From NCBI RefSeq assembly GCF_001274535.1, contig NZ_CP012410.1, positions 1,647,126 through 1,711,125 of the forward strand: DNA of 64,000 bases, in the 5' to 3' direction. The position numbers and the translations under genes are program-made. The notes below the pieces were generated by a model. It worked only from the letters and a program-made list of their open reading frames with translations. It was not told where the DNA came from and made no database searches. Shown here one piece after another: positions 1-8,154 of this stretch. The DNA comes from Leptotrichia sp. oral taxon 212. Its GTDB lineage: Bacteria; Fusobacteriota; Fusobacteriia; Fusobacteriales; Leptotrichiaceae. How positions within the stretch are numbered: position 1 is the first letter of the stretch; each line of letters starts with the position of its first letter.

Positions 1-443
1 GCCAGATATATATTTTTTGCTCCTTCATCTATAAGAACATTATATACAGCCTTTGCCGCTCCACCTGTTCCCAGAATGAGAACCTTTCCATCTTTCACAT
101 TAATATCATTCAGCTGCAGAGTTTTTAAAAATCCAAAATAATCAGTATTATCACCAATAAGTTCACCATTTTTTACAGTTATTGTATTTACTGCCCCTAT
201 TTTTTCAGCAGAATCTGATATATGATCCATATACTCCATCACTTCAGTCTTATACGGAATTGTCACATTTATCCCGTCAAATTTGCCTTCACACAGTTCC
301 TGTATGAAAGAAGGTAAAATATCTATTTCTTTTTCAATCAGTTCATAACTCGCATTTTTTCCTGTAAGTTTAAAAAATATTTCATGAATTTCTTTTGAAT
401 AGCTATGTCCAAGCTTTTCTCCCAAAAGTCCCAATTTTTTCAT
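1..443 (-). CDS. aroE: Shikimate dehydrogenase, partial (3' end outside window)
   Basis: Reading the minus strand from the ATG at 443 gives an open frame to the window edge. It starts MKKLGLLGEKLGHSYSKEIH, the AroE N-terminus with the shikimate-binding SxS-type motif (GHSYS). A substrate-domain stretch follows with NVTIPYK, then the NADP-binding glycine-rich loop ILGTGGAAKA near residue 130. AroE reduces 3-dehydroshikimate to shikimate in the cytoplasmic chorismate pathway. About 147 residues are visible of a family length near 270-290, so the C-terminal half lies to the left of the window. It sits 21 bp downstream of rsuA and in line with pheA, which suggests an aromatic amino acid transcription unit. 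The assignment is firm; only the 3' end is unseen. Confidence 0.9.
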   Translation of the reverse strand, partial: MKKLGLLGEKLGHSYSKEIHEIFFKLTGKNASYELIEKEIDILPSFIQELCEGKFDGINVTIPYKTEVMEYMDHISDSAEKIGAVNTITVKNGELIGDNTDYFGFLKTLQLNDINVKDGKVLILGTGGAAKAVYNVLIDEGAKNIYL

Positions 444-464
444 TTTTCTCCCTTCCAAAAAATT

Positions 465-1211
465 TTATTTTCCGTTTTTTAGTGTTTCCAGTTCTTTTTC
501 AGTAAGTTCCCTATATTCTCCAATTTTAAGTTTTTCGTCAAGTTTCAGACTTCCCATCTGAATTCTTTTCAGGTACTCCACTTTATTATCCACAGCCTTA
601 AACATTCTCTTAACCTGATGATATTTCCCTTCACTTATGGTAATGTAAGCTTTGCTCGGATTTCTTTCTCCTGTTTTTTTATTTATTGGCTCTTCACTGT
701 TTTCAATTATTTCAACTTTAGCATTTTTAGTGATAAAATCCTTTTCAAGCTCAATTCCTCCTTCAAGTTTTTCAACAGCTTCTTCTGTTACAGGATCTCT
801 CAGTTCCACATAATACTTTTTGTCCACATGTTTATTTGGGGCAAGCAGATTATGAGTAAGAATTCCGTCATTTGTAAGAATCAGAAGTCCTTCAGTATCT
901 ATATCAAGTCTACCTACAGGAAAAAGGCTATATGTTCTGTACTTATTTTCCAGTAAATCTATAACCGTCTTATGTTCCTTATCTTCTGTTGCCGAAATTA
1001 CTCCATCAGGCTTGTTCATCATTATATATACAAAAGGTTTGTAATTTATAATTTCATCATTATACTTTACAATATCTTCATTTTCCTTTATATGAACACT
1101 CCCGTTTAATATTATATCATCATTTACTTTTATTTTTCTTTTTTTTAATATATCTTTGACTTCTTTTCTCGTTCCTACACCCGAATTGGCTAAAAATCTA
1201 TCTAATCTCAT
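465..1211 (-). CDS. rsuA: RsuA/RluB-family pseudouridine synthase
   Basis: A protein of about 248 residues with an N-terminal S4 RNA-binding domain (MRLDRFLANSGVGTRKEV). A pseudouridine synthase core follows with the family motif GRLDIDTEGLLILTNDG near residue 105; its Asp (GRLD) is the catalytic nucleophile. It isomerises uridine to pseudouridine in rRNA, most likely 16S rRNA by similarity to RsuA, although RluB/E-type 23S targets cannot be excluded. I chose the ATG at 1211 because it gives the canonical MRLD start and has AGGA about 6-7 bases upstream. An in-frame ATG at 1226 would add five residues and lacks a well-placed Shine-Dalgarno. It follows pheA by about 20 bp and is likely co-transcribed with it. 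Confidence 0.88.
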   Translation of the reverse strand: MRLDRFLANSGVGTRKEVKDILKKRKIKVNDDIILNGSVHIKENEDIVKYNDEIINYKPFVYIMMNKPDGVISATEDKEHKTVIDLLENKYRTYSLFPVGRLDIDTEGLLILTNDGILTHNLLAPNKHVDKKYYVELRDPVTEEAVEKLEGGIELEKDFITKNAKVEIIENSEEPINKKTGERNPSKAYITISEGKYHQVKRMFKAVDNKVEYLKRIQMGSLKLDEKLKIGEYRELTEKELETLKNGK

Positions 1212-1232
1212 ATTTTTTCCTATCATTTTTCA

Positions 1233-2402
1233 TTAAATTTCCAAGTTATATATCTTATAATTTCCTAAAATTTGTAAATATATGGATTTTTCCCTTATTT
1301 CTTTCAGTGCTTTTTCTACATTTTCTTCTTCCAGATTTCCTTCAAAGTCTATATAGAAATAATACTCCCAAGGTTTATTTGTCTTCGGTCTCGACTTTAA
1401 ATTTACCATATTCAGTCCATAATCTGAAAATACCTTCAGAAGTTTCATAAGAGCTCCCGATTCATTTTTCGTACTTGTAATGACACTTATTTTTTCACTG
1501 TTTTCACAAATAAGATTTTTATTCGAAACTATAAAAAACCTTGTAAAATTTTCCTTTTCGTTATTTATGTCAGGCTGCAGTAATTCCAGATTATACATTT
1601 CCCTTGTTTCCATATTGGCAATACACGCATTTTCCTTATTTTTTGTATCTCCTATATATTTAGCGCTTAATGCTGTGTTATTCATTTTTACTTTTTCCCA
1701 TTCAGGATATTTTCCTAAAAATTCTGAACATTGCATAAGTGCCTGTTCATGAGAATAAACCCTTTTAATATCCTCTATTTTACTTCCTTTAATTCCCAGA
1801 AGATTGTGTTCTATCCTATGCTTCACTTCTCCAACAATATAAATACTACGTTTATTTATAAGATCTATACTGTCCCTCACTTCCCCTACTATTGAATTTT
1901 CTATCGGAAGAATTGCAAAATCAATCTTTCCGCTTTCAACTCCTTCTACAAGTTCCCTGTGAGTATTAAAACTTAAGATTTCTTCTGCTTTGACTTCTGT
2001 ACTGACATCTAAACTTTTACTGTTTTTCAGAAGATTAATCATCACTTCATATGCATATGCACCGGGAACACCTGTATACCCAAGCTTCTTACCATTAAAA
2101 TCAAGATTATTTACATATTCTTTAGAACTTCCTATCTTAAATTTCTGATATTCCTTGCTCGAATCCATTATATCCTTTAATATAATTTCTATATAATGTT
2201 TCAGTTCCTCATTCTTTACATTTGAAAGGTTCTTATCTACTACTTCCTCTTCTCTTTTTCTGTCAAATATTTTCATATTATTTTCTTTTTTATATAATGC
2301 AACTTCCCTTACAATCTCAAGTCTTTCTTCTATTAATTCAATCAGTTTTCTGTCAATCTGATCTATCCTGCTCCTTATTTCTTCCAGATCCAGTTTTTTC
2401 AT
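1233..2402 (-). CDS. pheA: Bifunctional chorismate mutase / prephenate dehydratase (P-protein)
   Basis: 389 residues in the usual three parts. Residues 1-85 are an AroQ-type chorismate mutase helix bundle (IRSRIDQIDRKLIELIEERL). Residues about 105-290 are prephenate dehydratase, with GYTGVPGAYAYE at the start. Residues about 300-389 are an ACT domain containing ESGALMKLL, followed by KSRPKTNKPWEYYFYID, close to the phenylalanine-binding ESRP motif. The protein converts chorismate to prephenate and then phenylpyruvate for phenylalanine synthesis; the ACT domain implies feedback inhibition by Phe. A promoter (TTGTAA-17-TATAAT) lies just upstream. It is followed by rsuA and aroE on the same strand, so the unit joins an early and a late aromatic step. 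Confidence 0.95.
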   Translation of the reverse strand: MKKLDLEEIRSRIDQIDRKLIELIEERLEIVREVALYKKENNMKIFDRKREEEVVDKNLSNVKNEELKHYIEIILKDIMDSSKEYQKFKIGSSKEYVNNLDFNGKKLGYTGVPGAYAYEVMINLLKNSKSLDVSTEVKAEEILSFNTHRELVEGVESGKIDFAILPIENSIVGEVRDSIDLINKRSIYIVGEVKHRIEHNLLGIKGSKIEDIKRVYSHEQALMQCSEFLGKYPEWEKVKMNNTALSAKYIGDTKNKENACIANMETREMYNLELLQPDINNEKENFTRFFIVSNKNLICENSEKISVITSTKNESGALMKLLKVFSDYGLNMVNLKSRPKTNKPWEYYFYIDFEGNLEEENVEKALKEIREKSIYLQILGNYKIYNLEI

Positions 2403-2427
2403 TTATATCACCTGCATTTCTCTGAAT

Positions 2428-2456
2428 ATTATAAACTAAAAAAGTGTATTTTACAA
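2428..2456 (-). promoter_or_regulatory. Predicted sigma-70 promoter of pheA-rsuA-aroE
   Basis: On the minus strand TTGTAA (2451-2456) and TATAAT (2428-2433) are separated by 17 bp. The -10 lies about 25 bp before the pheA ATG. Seen by eye only. Confidence 0.6.
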
Positions 2457-2499
2457 TAGACGTATAATTTATTCCTATAAATCAATTTCTGTTTTTTAA

Positions 2500-3117
2500 T
2501 TAAGAATTTTCAATTCTTATTTCATCTATTATTTCCATAAAATTTTCAAAGGATGTTAATGAATGTATCAATTCATCATGATTATATTCAGACATTTCCC
2601 ATAAATAATTCTTTTTATCAAAATAAATAGTCATTTTTTCTTCTATATAATAAATTTTCTCATTTTTAATTATATCTGAAAAACTGTCTGCCATTTCATT
2701 TAACAATTTTCCATCAATGCAGTTTTCTGAAATTTTTTCTTCCATATCTCTCCAAGCATAAAGTAAATCAAATTTTAAAATTTCCATGTCCGGTTTTTTT
2801 ATTTCAATTTCCACTGAGCAAATATCTTCATACAATGCAATATCATTTACAGTAATTTGTGTCAATTTTACATATTTTTCTAATATTTTATCTAAAAATT
2901 TTTCATTTATATTATGACTTAGAAGTTCTTCTTCCAATGGCTCAAAATCAACTTTTTTTACTTTATCCAGAATATCCAACATTTCCCTTCTTTTTTCATT
3001 TTCTTCTTCCTTTCTCTGAATATCTTTCTGAATTTCAATTGTCTTATTATTATTTTTAATTATTCCTAAAAAAAGATATATTAAAATTACGATTATAAAA
3101 AATGACAAGAAAACCAT
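2500..3117 (-). CDS. Membrane-anchored protein of unknown function
   Basis: 205 residues, not recognised. Residues 1-20 form a single hydrophobic helix (FLSFFIIVILIYLFLGII). A charged, probably coiled-coil stretch follows at 25-55 (KDIQRKEEENEKRREMLDIL), then an acidic soluble domain of about 150 residues with no motif I know. The topology is probably N-terminal anchor with the domain on one side of the inner membrane. Start choice is unclear: AAGGAG directly abuts the ATG at 3117 with no spacing, while an in-frame TTG at 3108 lies 9 bases after it. Initiation at 3108 (MSFFIIVILI) is therefore plausible. It sits between pheA and the glycosyltransferase with gaps over 90 bp on both sides, so it may be its own unit. 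Confidence 0.65.
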   Translation of the reverse strand: MVFLSFFIIVILIYLFLGIIKNNNKTIEIQKDIQRKEEENEKRREMLDILDKVKKVDFEPLEEELLSHNINEKFLDKILEKYVKLTQITVNDIALYEDICSVEIEIKKPDMEILKFDLLYAWRDMEEKISENCIDGKLLNEMADSFSDIIKNEKIYYIEEKMTIYFDKKNYLWEMSEYNHDELIHSLTSFENFMEIIDEIRIENS

Positions 3118-3258
3118 CTCCTTAAAATATTATATTATTTTATTCATATTATTCTAAATATCATTTCTATGAAATTCAATAAATAAAACAGAAGTTACCT
3201 TAAAGAAGAAAACCGTTAAATAATGTTTTTCATATTTAAGATAACCTTTTTTGATAGT

Positions 3259-4527
3259 CTATTTTTTCCCTACAAGCCTTTCTATTTCACTCTTCAAGAT
3301 ATTACTTGGATTGTATTTCTTAAAATCTTCCGACATTTTCTCCAATTTTTTCCATTCCTTTTTATTCAGCATTTTTCCAACTGCATCTATTACAGACTTT
3401 CTTGATTTAAGGTTTGCGGAGAATCCAATTTCTGCAAGTTCAGCTCTTACAGCATAATCAAACTGGTCATAGTCATGCGGAATAATTACTGACGGCTTGT
3501 TAAATTTTATTCCATTATATAGAATTCCTGTTCCTCCATGATGAATTATATAGTCTACTTTTGGGAGGAAAGTATCGTAATCTGCATACTGATAAACAAA
3601 TATATTTTCAGCCGGTTTTTCCACAGGTTCATTACGTTTTGAATAATTTCCAAAAGATACAATATAACATGTATCAGGATATATTCCTGATAGCTCTTTA
3701 GCAATTTCAACTAAATCATTTTTTCCCCAGAGAACATGTGTTCCACTTGTCAGGAAGATGACCTTCCCATATTTGCCTGTATCAGGAAACTCATATTCAT
3801 CTTTATCAAATCCTTCACAGCAAGGTCCGGCATGTATAAACTGTTTAGGAAAATCATCCCTGAATTCAAGTTCCTTCATTCCAAGTCCAAGCATGGAATA
3901 ATGAGAATACATATTTTCTTCACCATTTTTATCATACAGTTTAAATCCTAAAGGTTTCAGTTCTTTTCTGGCTAAAAAGCATACTCCCCTCTTGAAATTT
4001 CTGATTACAAACCTTCCCATGGCATCCCTTATCTTATACATCAGACCTTCTCCCGGGTACCATCCCCCCATATAAGTGGGTGTTGTTGTCCTACTTTCTA
4101 CAATAAAAGGGGTGGGCATACTTGAAATCCATGGAATTCCTAGTTTATCAGCTATTATTCCTGCAGGTGCCGCTATAAAGTCGGCTATTATTACATCAGG
4201 TTTTCTTTCCCTGAACTTTTCCTCCAGTTCCTTTACAAGTTCCGGTACAAGCTGCATATTTGACCTGAATTGTTTATAATAGATAAACATGTTTGTTTTT
4301 TTTGATGTATTTACAATATTTTCAAATACTGAAGGCTTATCCTTCAGTACAACTTCACATTTAATTCCCAGATTATTTAAAAACTCCTTTTTTTTTGCTC
4401 CTGTATGAATACATATATCATATTTTTCGTCATTTATAAGGCCTTTTATCAGACCCAGTACAGGATTCAAGTGCCCACTATATGGGGGCACAACAATATC
4501 AATTTTTATTTTTTCGCAACCCTTCAT
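3259..4527 (-). CDS. GT1-family (UDP-glycosyltransferase-like) glycosyltransferase
   Basis: 422 residues with GT-B fold features. The N-terminus IDIVVPPYSGHLNPVLGLIKGL carries the acceptor-side His of GT1 enzymes (SGHLNP). The C-terminal donor site reads HHGGTGILYNGIKFNKPSVIIPHDYDQFDYA, which matches the HGGxGT...P...DQ...A signature of UGT/MGT macrolide-type transferases. It probably transfers a sugar from a nucleotide sugar to a lipid or small-molecule acceptor in the cytoplasm; the acceptor cannot be read from sequence. The ATG has AAAGGAG 7 bases upstream. It lies 55 bp after the propeller/UDG-like gene on the same strand and may share its transcript. Confidence 0.85.
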   Translation of the reverse strand: MKGCEKIKIDIVVPPYSGHLNPVLGLIKGLINDEKYDICIHTGAKKKEFLNNLGIKCEVVLKDKPSVFENIVNTSKKTNMFIYYKQFRSNMQLVPELVKELEEKFRERKPDVIIADFIAAPAGIIADKLGIPWISSMPTPFIVESRTTTPTYMGGWYPGEGLMYKIRDAMGRFVIRNFKRGVCFLARKELKPLGFKLYDKNGEENMYSHYSMLGLGMKELEFRDDFPKQFIHAGPCCEGFDKDEYEFPDTGKYGKVIFLTSGTHVLWGKNDLVEIAKELSGIYPDTCYIVSFGNYSKRNEPVEKPAENIFVYQYADYDTFLPKVDYIIHHGGTGILYNGIKFNKPSVIIPHDYDQFDYAVRAELAEIGFSANLKSRKSVIDAVGKMLNKKEWKKLEKMSEDFKKYNPSNILKSEIERLVGKK

Positions 4528-4581
4528 TTGTATTCTCCTTTACTTCTCCACTTTTCCAAAATTCCTTTTTATTTTCCTTAT

Positions 4582-6207
4582 TTATTGTATCCCTAGCCAG
4601 TTTATTATATCCTTTGTTTTCTCAAAAAAATCTCCTTCCAGAAAGTTCTTTTCACTTCCTGAATGCCCTCCTGTGGCAGGATGATTACTCTTTAATACTT
4701 TCCCATTTAAAATATTTTTTTCAAACTGTTCTGCAACTTTTCCCAACAACAGATATATTATATCCTTATTTTTTGTTGAAATATACTCCATTAAATCTCT
4801 TGTAAAAGGATACCAGAACTTATTATGTTCCCCTGCTTTCTCAGCAATTGCCGTCAGCGATGAGTTCAAAAGAAGCACTCCCTGTTTTTCCCATGATTTA
4901 AACAGTTTATCCGGTGGAAGTACATTGAATTTATTATAACTTATTTCTTTTCTTATCTTATCAATGTCTTCCATTGTTCCCTCATAAGTTTTATACAGTA
5001 ATTTCAATATATTTTTCAATGAAACATTTATTTCATGATTATTCCACGAAGGATTTTGAACTTCAAGTGCAAGACCCGTAGCTGTTTCTCCCTGAGAATA
5101 AGGTTCATTGGAAAGTATACATATCTTTCTTGACAAAATTGAACTTCTTAACGCCTTGAATATATATTCTCTTTTTGGAATATACTCTATTTTTCTTATT
5201 TCCATACATTTTATAAAGCTGTTTATATCTGCTACTCTTTCAACAGTGAAAAAATCATAGTAATCCTGATGTATACCATATTTTTCCATAAATTCAGTTC
5301 TTTGGAGATTATTTTTTGCTTCATTTGTTTCATCTATCATTTTTAGTTTTATTATTTTATTTTCTACACCAAGAACAAATATTTCATCTTCTATTACACA
5401 TATTTTTATTATCTCGTTTTTAAAAATATTCTGTATAGCCTGTATTTTAAATGTTTCATCCGTAATTATCAAATCACCTGTTCCAGTTCCTATAAAATAA
5501 TTTCTTTCATTTTTCTCAATAAATGTTATTCTGGAATTGGAAATCTTTACTGAGTTGTACATTTCCGATTCCAATATATTCCATATTTCTATCTCTCCGG
5601 CATCAGTTCCGGCAAGATATTCAATTCCTGTAATTTTAGAGTAAATATGATTGTTTTCTGTCTTTATATCAAATATTTTTTCAAGCTTACTGTCAAAAAT
5701 ATTTATTCTGTTACTTTTTTCGTGCAGTTCCCTGTATTTAAGTATTACATTTTCGCCACTTGTAAATATTCTGTAATTTCCTTTAGTCATATTTTCTGAA
5801 AAGGATTGAGTAATATATGATTCCTTTGTATTTACATCATATGAACAGAGTGTATTATTCTCAATGAAAATTATCTTTCCTCCTGTTGTAAAATCAATAA
5901 CTTCAGGCATCTTTTCAAAATCATACACTTCTTCTATTACTTTTTTTCTTCTTCCGTCACATTTGTAAACTTTTCCATTTTGTGTAGAAACAAAAAATAT
6001 GCTGGAAATAAAGAGCTGATTTTTTTCTTTTATATATCTGATAACTTCACAGTTCTTTATTTTTCCCGCTACTTCCTTTTCTATCTTTCCTTCTTTAAAA
6101 AAAATCAGTTTATCTCCTGTGGTTATTATTCTCTTATTTACAGGATCTACACCAAAGTCTTTTATCTTTGTTTCATATGATATATTATCTTCTAAAATTG
6201 TTTTCAT
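4582..6207 (-). CDS. Beta-propeller / family-1 uracil-DNA-glycosylase-like fusion with altered active site
   Basis: 541 residues. Residues 1-290 are a series of short beta-rich repeats of WD40-like character (for example GTDAGEIEIWNI at 201-211 and GTGTGDLIITD at 240-250). Residues about 340-541 follow family-1 UDG (Ung) end to end. They include ICILSNEPYS at 362-371 where Ung has VVILGQDPYH, GLALEV at 378-383, SWEKQGVLLLNSSLT at 438-452, and NHPATGGHSG at 508-517 where Ung has HPSPLS. Asn448 and His509 match the uracil-binding Asn and the catalytic His. The water-activating Asp is replaced by Glu368, the motif His by Ser371, and the stacking Phe by Leu381. Activity is therefore uncertain: altered specificity, binding only, or weak UDG. 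It follows a small membrane-protein gene by 24 bp. Confidence 0.75.
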   Translation of the reverse strand: MKTILEDNISYETKIKDFGVDPVNKRIITTGDKLIFFKEGKIEKEVAGKIKNCEVIRYIKEKNQLFISSIFFVSTQNGKVYKCDGRRKKVIEEVYDFEKMPEVIDFTTGGKIIFIENNTLCSYDVNTKESYITQSFSENMTKGNYRIFTSGENVILKYRELHEKSNRINIFDSKLEKIFDIKTENNHIYSKITGIEYLAGTDAGEIEIWNILESEMYNSVKISNSRITFIEKNERNYFIGTGTGDLIITDETFKIQAIQNIFKNEIIKICVIEDEIFVLGVENKIIKLKMIDETNEAKNNLQRTEFMEKYGIHQDYYDFFTVERVADINSFIKCMEIRKIEYIPKREYIFKALRSSILSRKICILSNEPYSQGETATGLALEVQNPSWNNHEINVSLKNILKLLYKTYEGTMEDIDKIRKEISYNKFNVLPPDKLFKSWEKQGVLLLNSSLTAIAEKAGEHNKFWYPFTRDLMEYISTKNKDIIYLLLGKVAEQFEKNILNGKVLKSNHPATGGHSGSEKNFLEGDFFEKTKDIINWLGIQ

Positions 6208-6231
6208 ACTCTATAACCTCATAGATGGATT

Positions 6232-6708
6232 TTAGTATTTCATCATTTCCCTGCTTTTATAAAATAATACTACTGCAGAAATTATAACGAGCGCGCAGCT
6301 TATTATTATATATATTAAATAATTAAATTCAGGAGAAAAGACATTTGCCATTGCAAATGGTACAATTTCTCCAATAGGCGATTCAGGATACTCTGCCTTT
6401 ATATCCATTGAAAAATTTATAACTTCTGCCAGATAAACACCTAAAATTGAAGGAATTACTGAAAAAAGAAAACTAAAAGGAGAAAAATTTTCCTTTTTTA
6501 TTGCATTAAATCTACTCTCTCTTTCCTGAATTTCATCATAATTCTTCTTTTTCAGTTTCTCTGTTAAAAAATTATATCCACCAACAGCACCATAATACAT
6601 AATTATTGTTGCTATTGAACCATAAAAATTTATTCTTGTTAACAGTACGTATAATATCACTCCCGGTATTGCTCCAAGAAATGAACCTAATATTCCTAAT
6701 ATTCTCAT
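6232..6708 (-). CDS. Small integral membrane protein, unknown function
   Basis: 158 residues with about four hydrophobic segments: residues 2-22 (glycine-rich, GILGSFLGAIPGVILYVLL), 28-48, about 78-95 and 128-150. A charged cytoplasmic-type loop lies between the second and third (EKLKKKNYDEIQERESR). I do not recognise the family. Its stop is 24 bp from the start of the propeller/UDG-like gene, so the two are probably co-transcribed. The upstream DNA is a low-complexity T/A tract (6725-6785). Confidence 0.7.
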   Translation of the reverse strand: MRILGILGSFLGAIPGVILYVLLTRINFYGSIATIIMYYGAVGGYNFLTEKLKKKNYDEIQERESRFNAIKKENFSPFSFLFSVIPSILGVYLAEVINFSMDIKAEYPESPIGEIVPFAMANVFSPEFNYLIYIIISCALVIISAVVLFYKSREMMKY

Positions 6709-6830
6709 ATTTCAATCCTTTCAACTATAAATTTATTTTTATTTTTATTTTTATTTTTAATTTTATCATTATTATTATTTTTTTACAATATCATTTTTAT
6801 CCTTTCTCCAGCACAAATTATCCCTACAAG

Positions 6831-6855
6831 AAAAAAAGGCTAAAAAATTCAGCCT
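6831..6855 (-). terminator. Rho-independent terminator (small-ORF unit)
   Basis: On the minus strand AGGCT (6851-6855) pairs with AGCCT (6837-6841), the stem can extend by A-T and G-T pairs, and TTTTTT follows (6831-6836). It lies just downstream of the small ORF 6908-7027. Confidence 0.6.
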
Positions 6856-6907
6856 ATTCTAAAGTAATATATGTCATCGTTTGTTAAATTCCACAAATTA
6901 CATATTT

Positions 6908-7027
6908 CTATTTTTTCTCTTTATCTTGTTCCTTATTTTTCTCATCTTTTTCTTTTTTCTTTTTCTTAATATCATCTATAAATACACCTGCACCTACAAC
7001 TAAAGCCACAACACATCCTACTCACAT
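6908..7027 (-). pseudogene. Small membrane-protein ORF with TGA as second codon
   Basis: A near-ideal Shine-Dalgarno (AAGGAGA) lies 6-7 bases before an ATG at 7025-7027, but the next codon is TGA (7022-7024). The frame then stays open for 37 codons to TAG at 6908-6910. It encodes VGCVVALVVGAGVFIDDI followed by a Lys/Glu-rich tail, which looks like a one-helix membrane peptide with a charged cytoplasmic end. Options are a recent nonsense mutation (TGG to TGA), a sequencing error, or initiation at the in-frame GTG (7007-7009), which has AGGA 6 bases upstream. I see no sign of a selenocysteine element. It is flanked by the rpsI terminator upstream and its own hairpin downstream. Confidence 0.5.
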
Positions 7028-7100
7028 AATTCTGTCTCCTTTTATTTAGTTTGAGGGTATTATATCAAATATTGTATGGTAAATCAAATTATTATTTTCC

Positions 7101-7136
7101 AAAATAAAAACCCTTGAAAAACAATGTTTTCAAGGG
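7101..7136 (-). terminator. Rho-independent terminator of rplM-rpsI
   Basis: A perfect 10-bp stem, CCCTTGAAAA (7111-7120) with TTTTCAAGGG (7127-7136), is followed on the minus strand by TTTTTATTTT (7110-7101). It lies 18 bases past the rpsI stop. Confidence 0.9.
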
Positions 7137-7153
7137 AATATGAAATAATAATA

Positions 7154-7552
7154 TTATCTTTTTGAGAATTGTGGGCTTCTTCTTGCTTTCTTTTTCCCGT
7201 ATTTCTTTCTTTCAACCATTCTTGAATCTCTTGTTAAGAATCCTGCTTCTTTTAAAGCTCCTCTTAAAGATTCATCAGCAACTATTAAGGCTCTTGAAAC
7301 ACCATGTCTTATAGCTCCTGCCTGACCTGTATTTCCTCCACCGTTAACGTTTACTTTTACTCCGTATTTATTTAATGTTTCTGTTAATTCTAATGGTTGT
7401 TCAACTATTTTGGCAAGTAATTCTCTTCCACCAAAATAATCTCTCATGTCTTTACCGTTTATTGTTACCCCTGCTTCACCTGGTACTAATCTAACTCTTG
7501 CTACTGAAGTTTTTCTTCTACCTGTTCCTAAATATTGAATTTTTTCTGCCAC
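7154..7552 (-). CDS. rpsI: 30S ribosomal protein S9
   Basis: 132 residues with the complete S9 signature: [16 protein letters not shown] at the start, [19 protein letters not shown] in the middle, and the basic tail ending [12 protein letters not shown] that reaches the ribosomal P site. It lies 12 bp downstream of rplM, the conserved bacterial L13-S9 pair, and ends at a strong terminator. An AGGAGG Shine-Dalgarno precedes the ATG. Confidence 0.98.
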   Translation of the reverse strand: MAEKIQYLGTGRRKTSVARVRLVPGEAGVTINGKDMRDYFGGRELLAKIVEQPLELTETLNKYGVKVNVNGGGNTGQAGAIRHGVSRALIVADESLRGALKEAGFLTRDSRMVERKKYGKKKARRSPQFSKR

Positions 7553-7564
7553 GAAAATTACCTC

Positions 7565-7999
7565 CTATAATTCTATTCTTTCTGGTTTTTGAGCTACGTG
7601 ATTATGCTCATTTCCAGTGTAAATTTTTAGTCTGTTAATCATTTGATTTCCTAATTTATTTTTAGGTAACATTCTCTCAACAGCTTTTCTTATTACTTCA
7701 GTAGGTTTCTTTTCAAGCATTTCTTCAAGATTTCTAACTTTCAGTCCTCCAGGATATCCACTATGTCTATAATATTTTTTATCCAACATTTTGTTTCCAG
7801 TTACAGCAAACTTATCCGCATTTATTACTACTACGAAATCTCCTCCATCTACATGTGGTGTGTAACTTGGTTTGTGTTTACCCATCAGCCTTACAGCTAT
7901 TTCAGTTGCTATTTTCCCTAGTATTTTTCCTTCTGCATCTATTTCATACCAGTTTCTTGTTACTTCTTCTTTCTTTTGCATTACAGTACATTTGTTCAC
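7565..7999 (-). CDS. rplM: 50S ribosomal protein L13
   Basis: 144 residues of the usual L13 length. The core reads RNWYEIDAEGKILGKIATEIA, with MGKHKPSYTPHVDGGDFVVVINA and the LPKNKLGNQMINRLKIYTG motif near the C-terminus. It binds 23S rRNA early in 50S assembly. The start is GTG at 7999, supported by AGGAGG five bases upstream; a later in-frame ATG (7981) has no such site. It is the first gene of the L13-S9 operon behind a consensus promoter at 8072-8100. Confidence 0.97.
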   Translation of the reverse strand: MNKCTVMQKKEEVTRNWYEIDAEGKILGKIATEIAVRLMGKHKPSYTPHVDGGDFVVVINADKFAVTGNKMLDKKYYRHSGYPGGLKVRNLEEMLEKKPTEVIRKAVERMLPKNKLGNQMINRLKIYTGNEHNHVAQKPERIEL

Positions 8000-8042
8000 T
8001 TTTATCCTCCTAATTTCTCTTATAATTTATAGGATATATCGG

Positions 8043-8059
8043 TCCTTTGTGGGAAAGGA
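8043..8059 (-). promoter_or_regulatory. Hairpin in the rplM 5' leader
   Basis: On the minus strand TCCTTT-CCCAC-AAAGGA forms a 6-bp stem just after the predicted start of transcription (about 8065) and about 45 bases before the rplM start. Ribosomal leaders often carry autoregulatory structures, but whether this one is regulatory is inference. Confidence 0.4.
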
Positions 8060-8071
8060 TTACATTTAATG

Positions 8072-8100
8072 ATTATATATTATTTCCCACCCTTTGTCAA
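8072..8100 (-). promoter_or_regulatory. Consensus sigma-70 promoter of rplM-rpsI
   Basis: TTGACA (8095-8100) and TATAAT (8072-8077) on the minus strand with exactly 17 bp between. Both hexamers are perfect consensus, as expected for a highly expressed ribosomal operon. Confidence 0.85.
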
Positions 8101-8154
8101 GATTTTTTCACTTATCTGCTTTTATTTAATTATAAGATTATACTCTTCCAATTA

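Larger units (their letters stand above)
6709..7153. other. Intergenic region between membrane-protein gene and rpsI
   Basis: 445 bases with no intact gene longer than 40 codons. It contains a T/A low-complexity tract (about 6725-6785), a terminator-like hairpin (6831-6855), a small interrupted ORF with a strong Shine-Dalgarno (6908-7027) and the rpsI terminator (7101-7136). Confidence 0.7.

Noticed and set aside
4582-6207. Calling this gene a normal uracil-DNA glycosylase
   Set aside because: The catalytic GQDPYH motif is SNEPYS and half the protein is a propeller, so ung would mislead.
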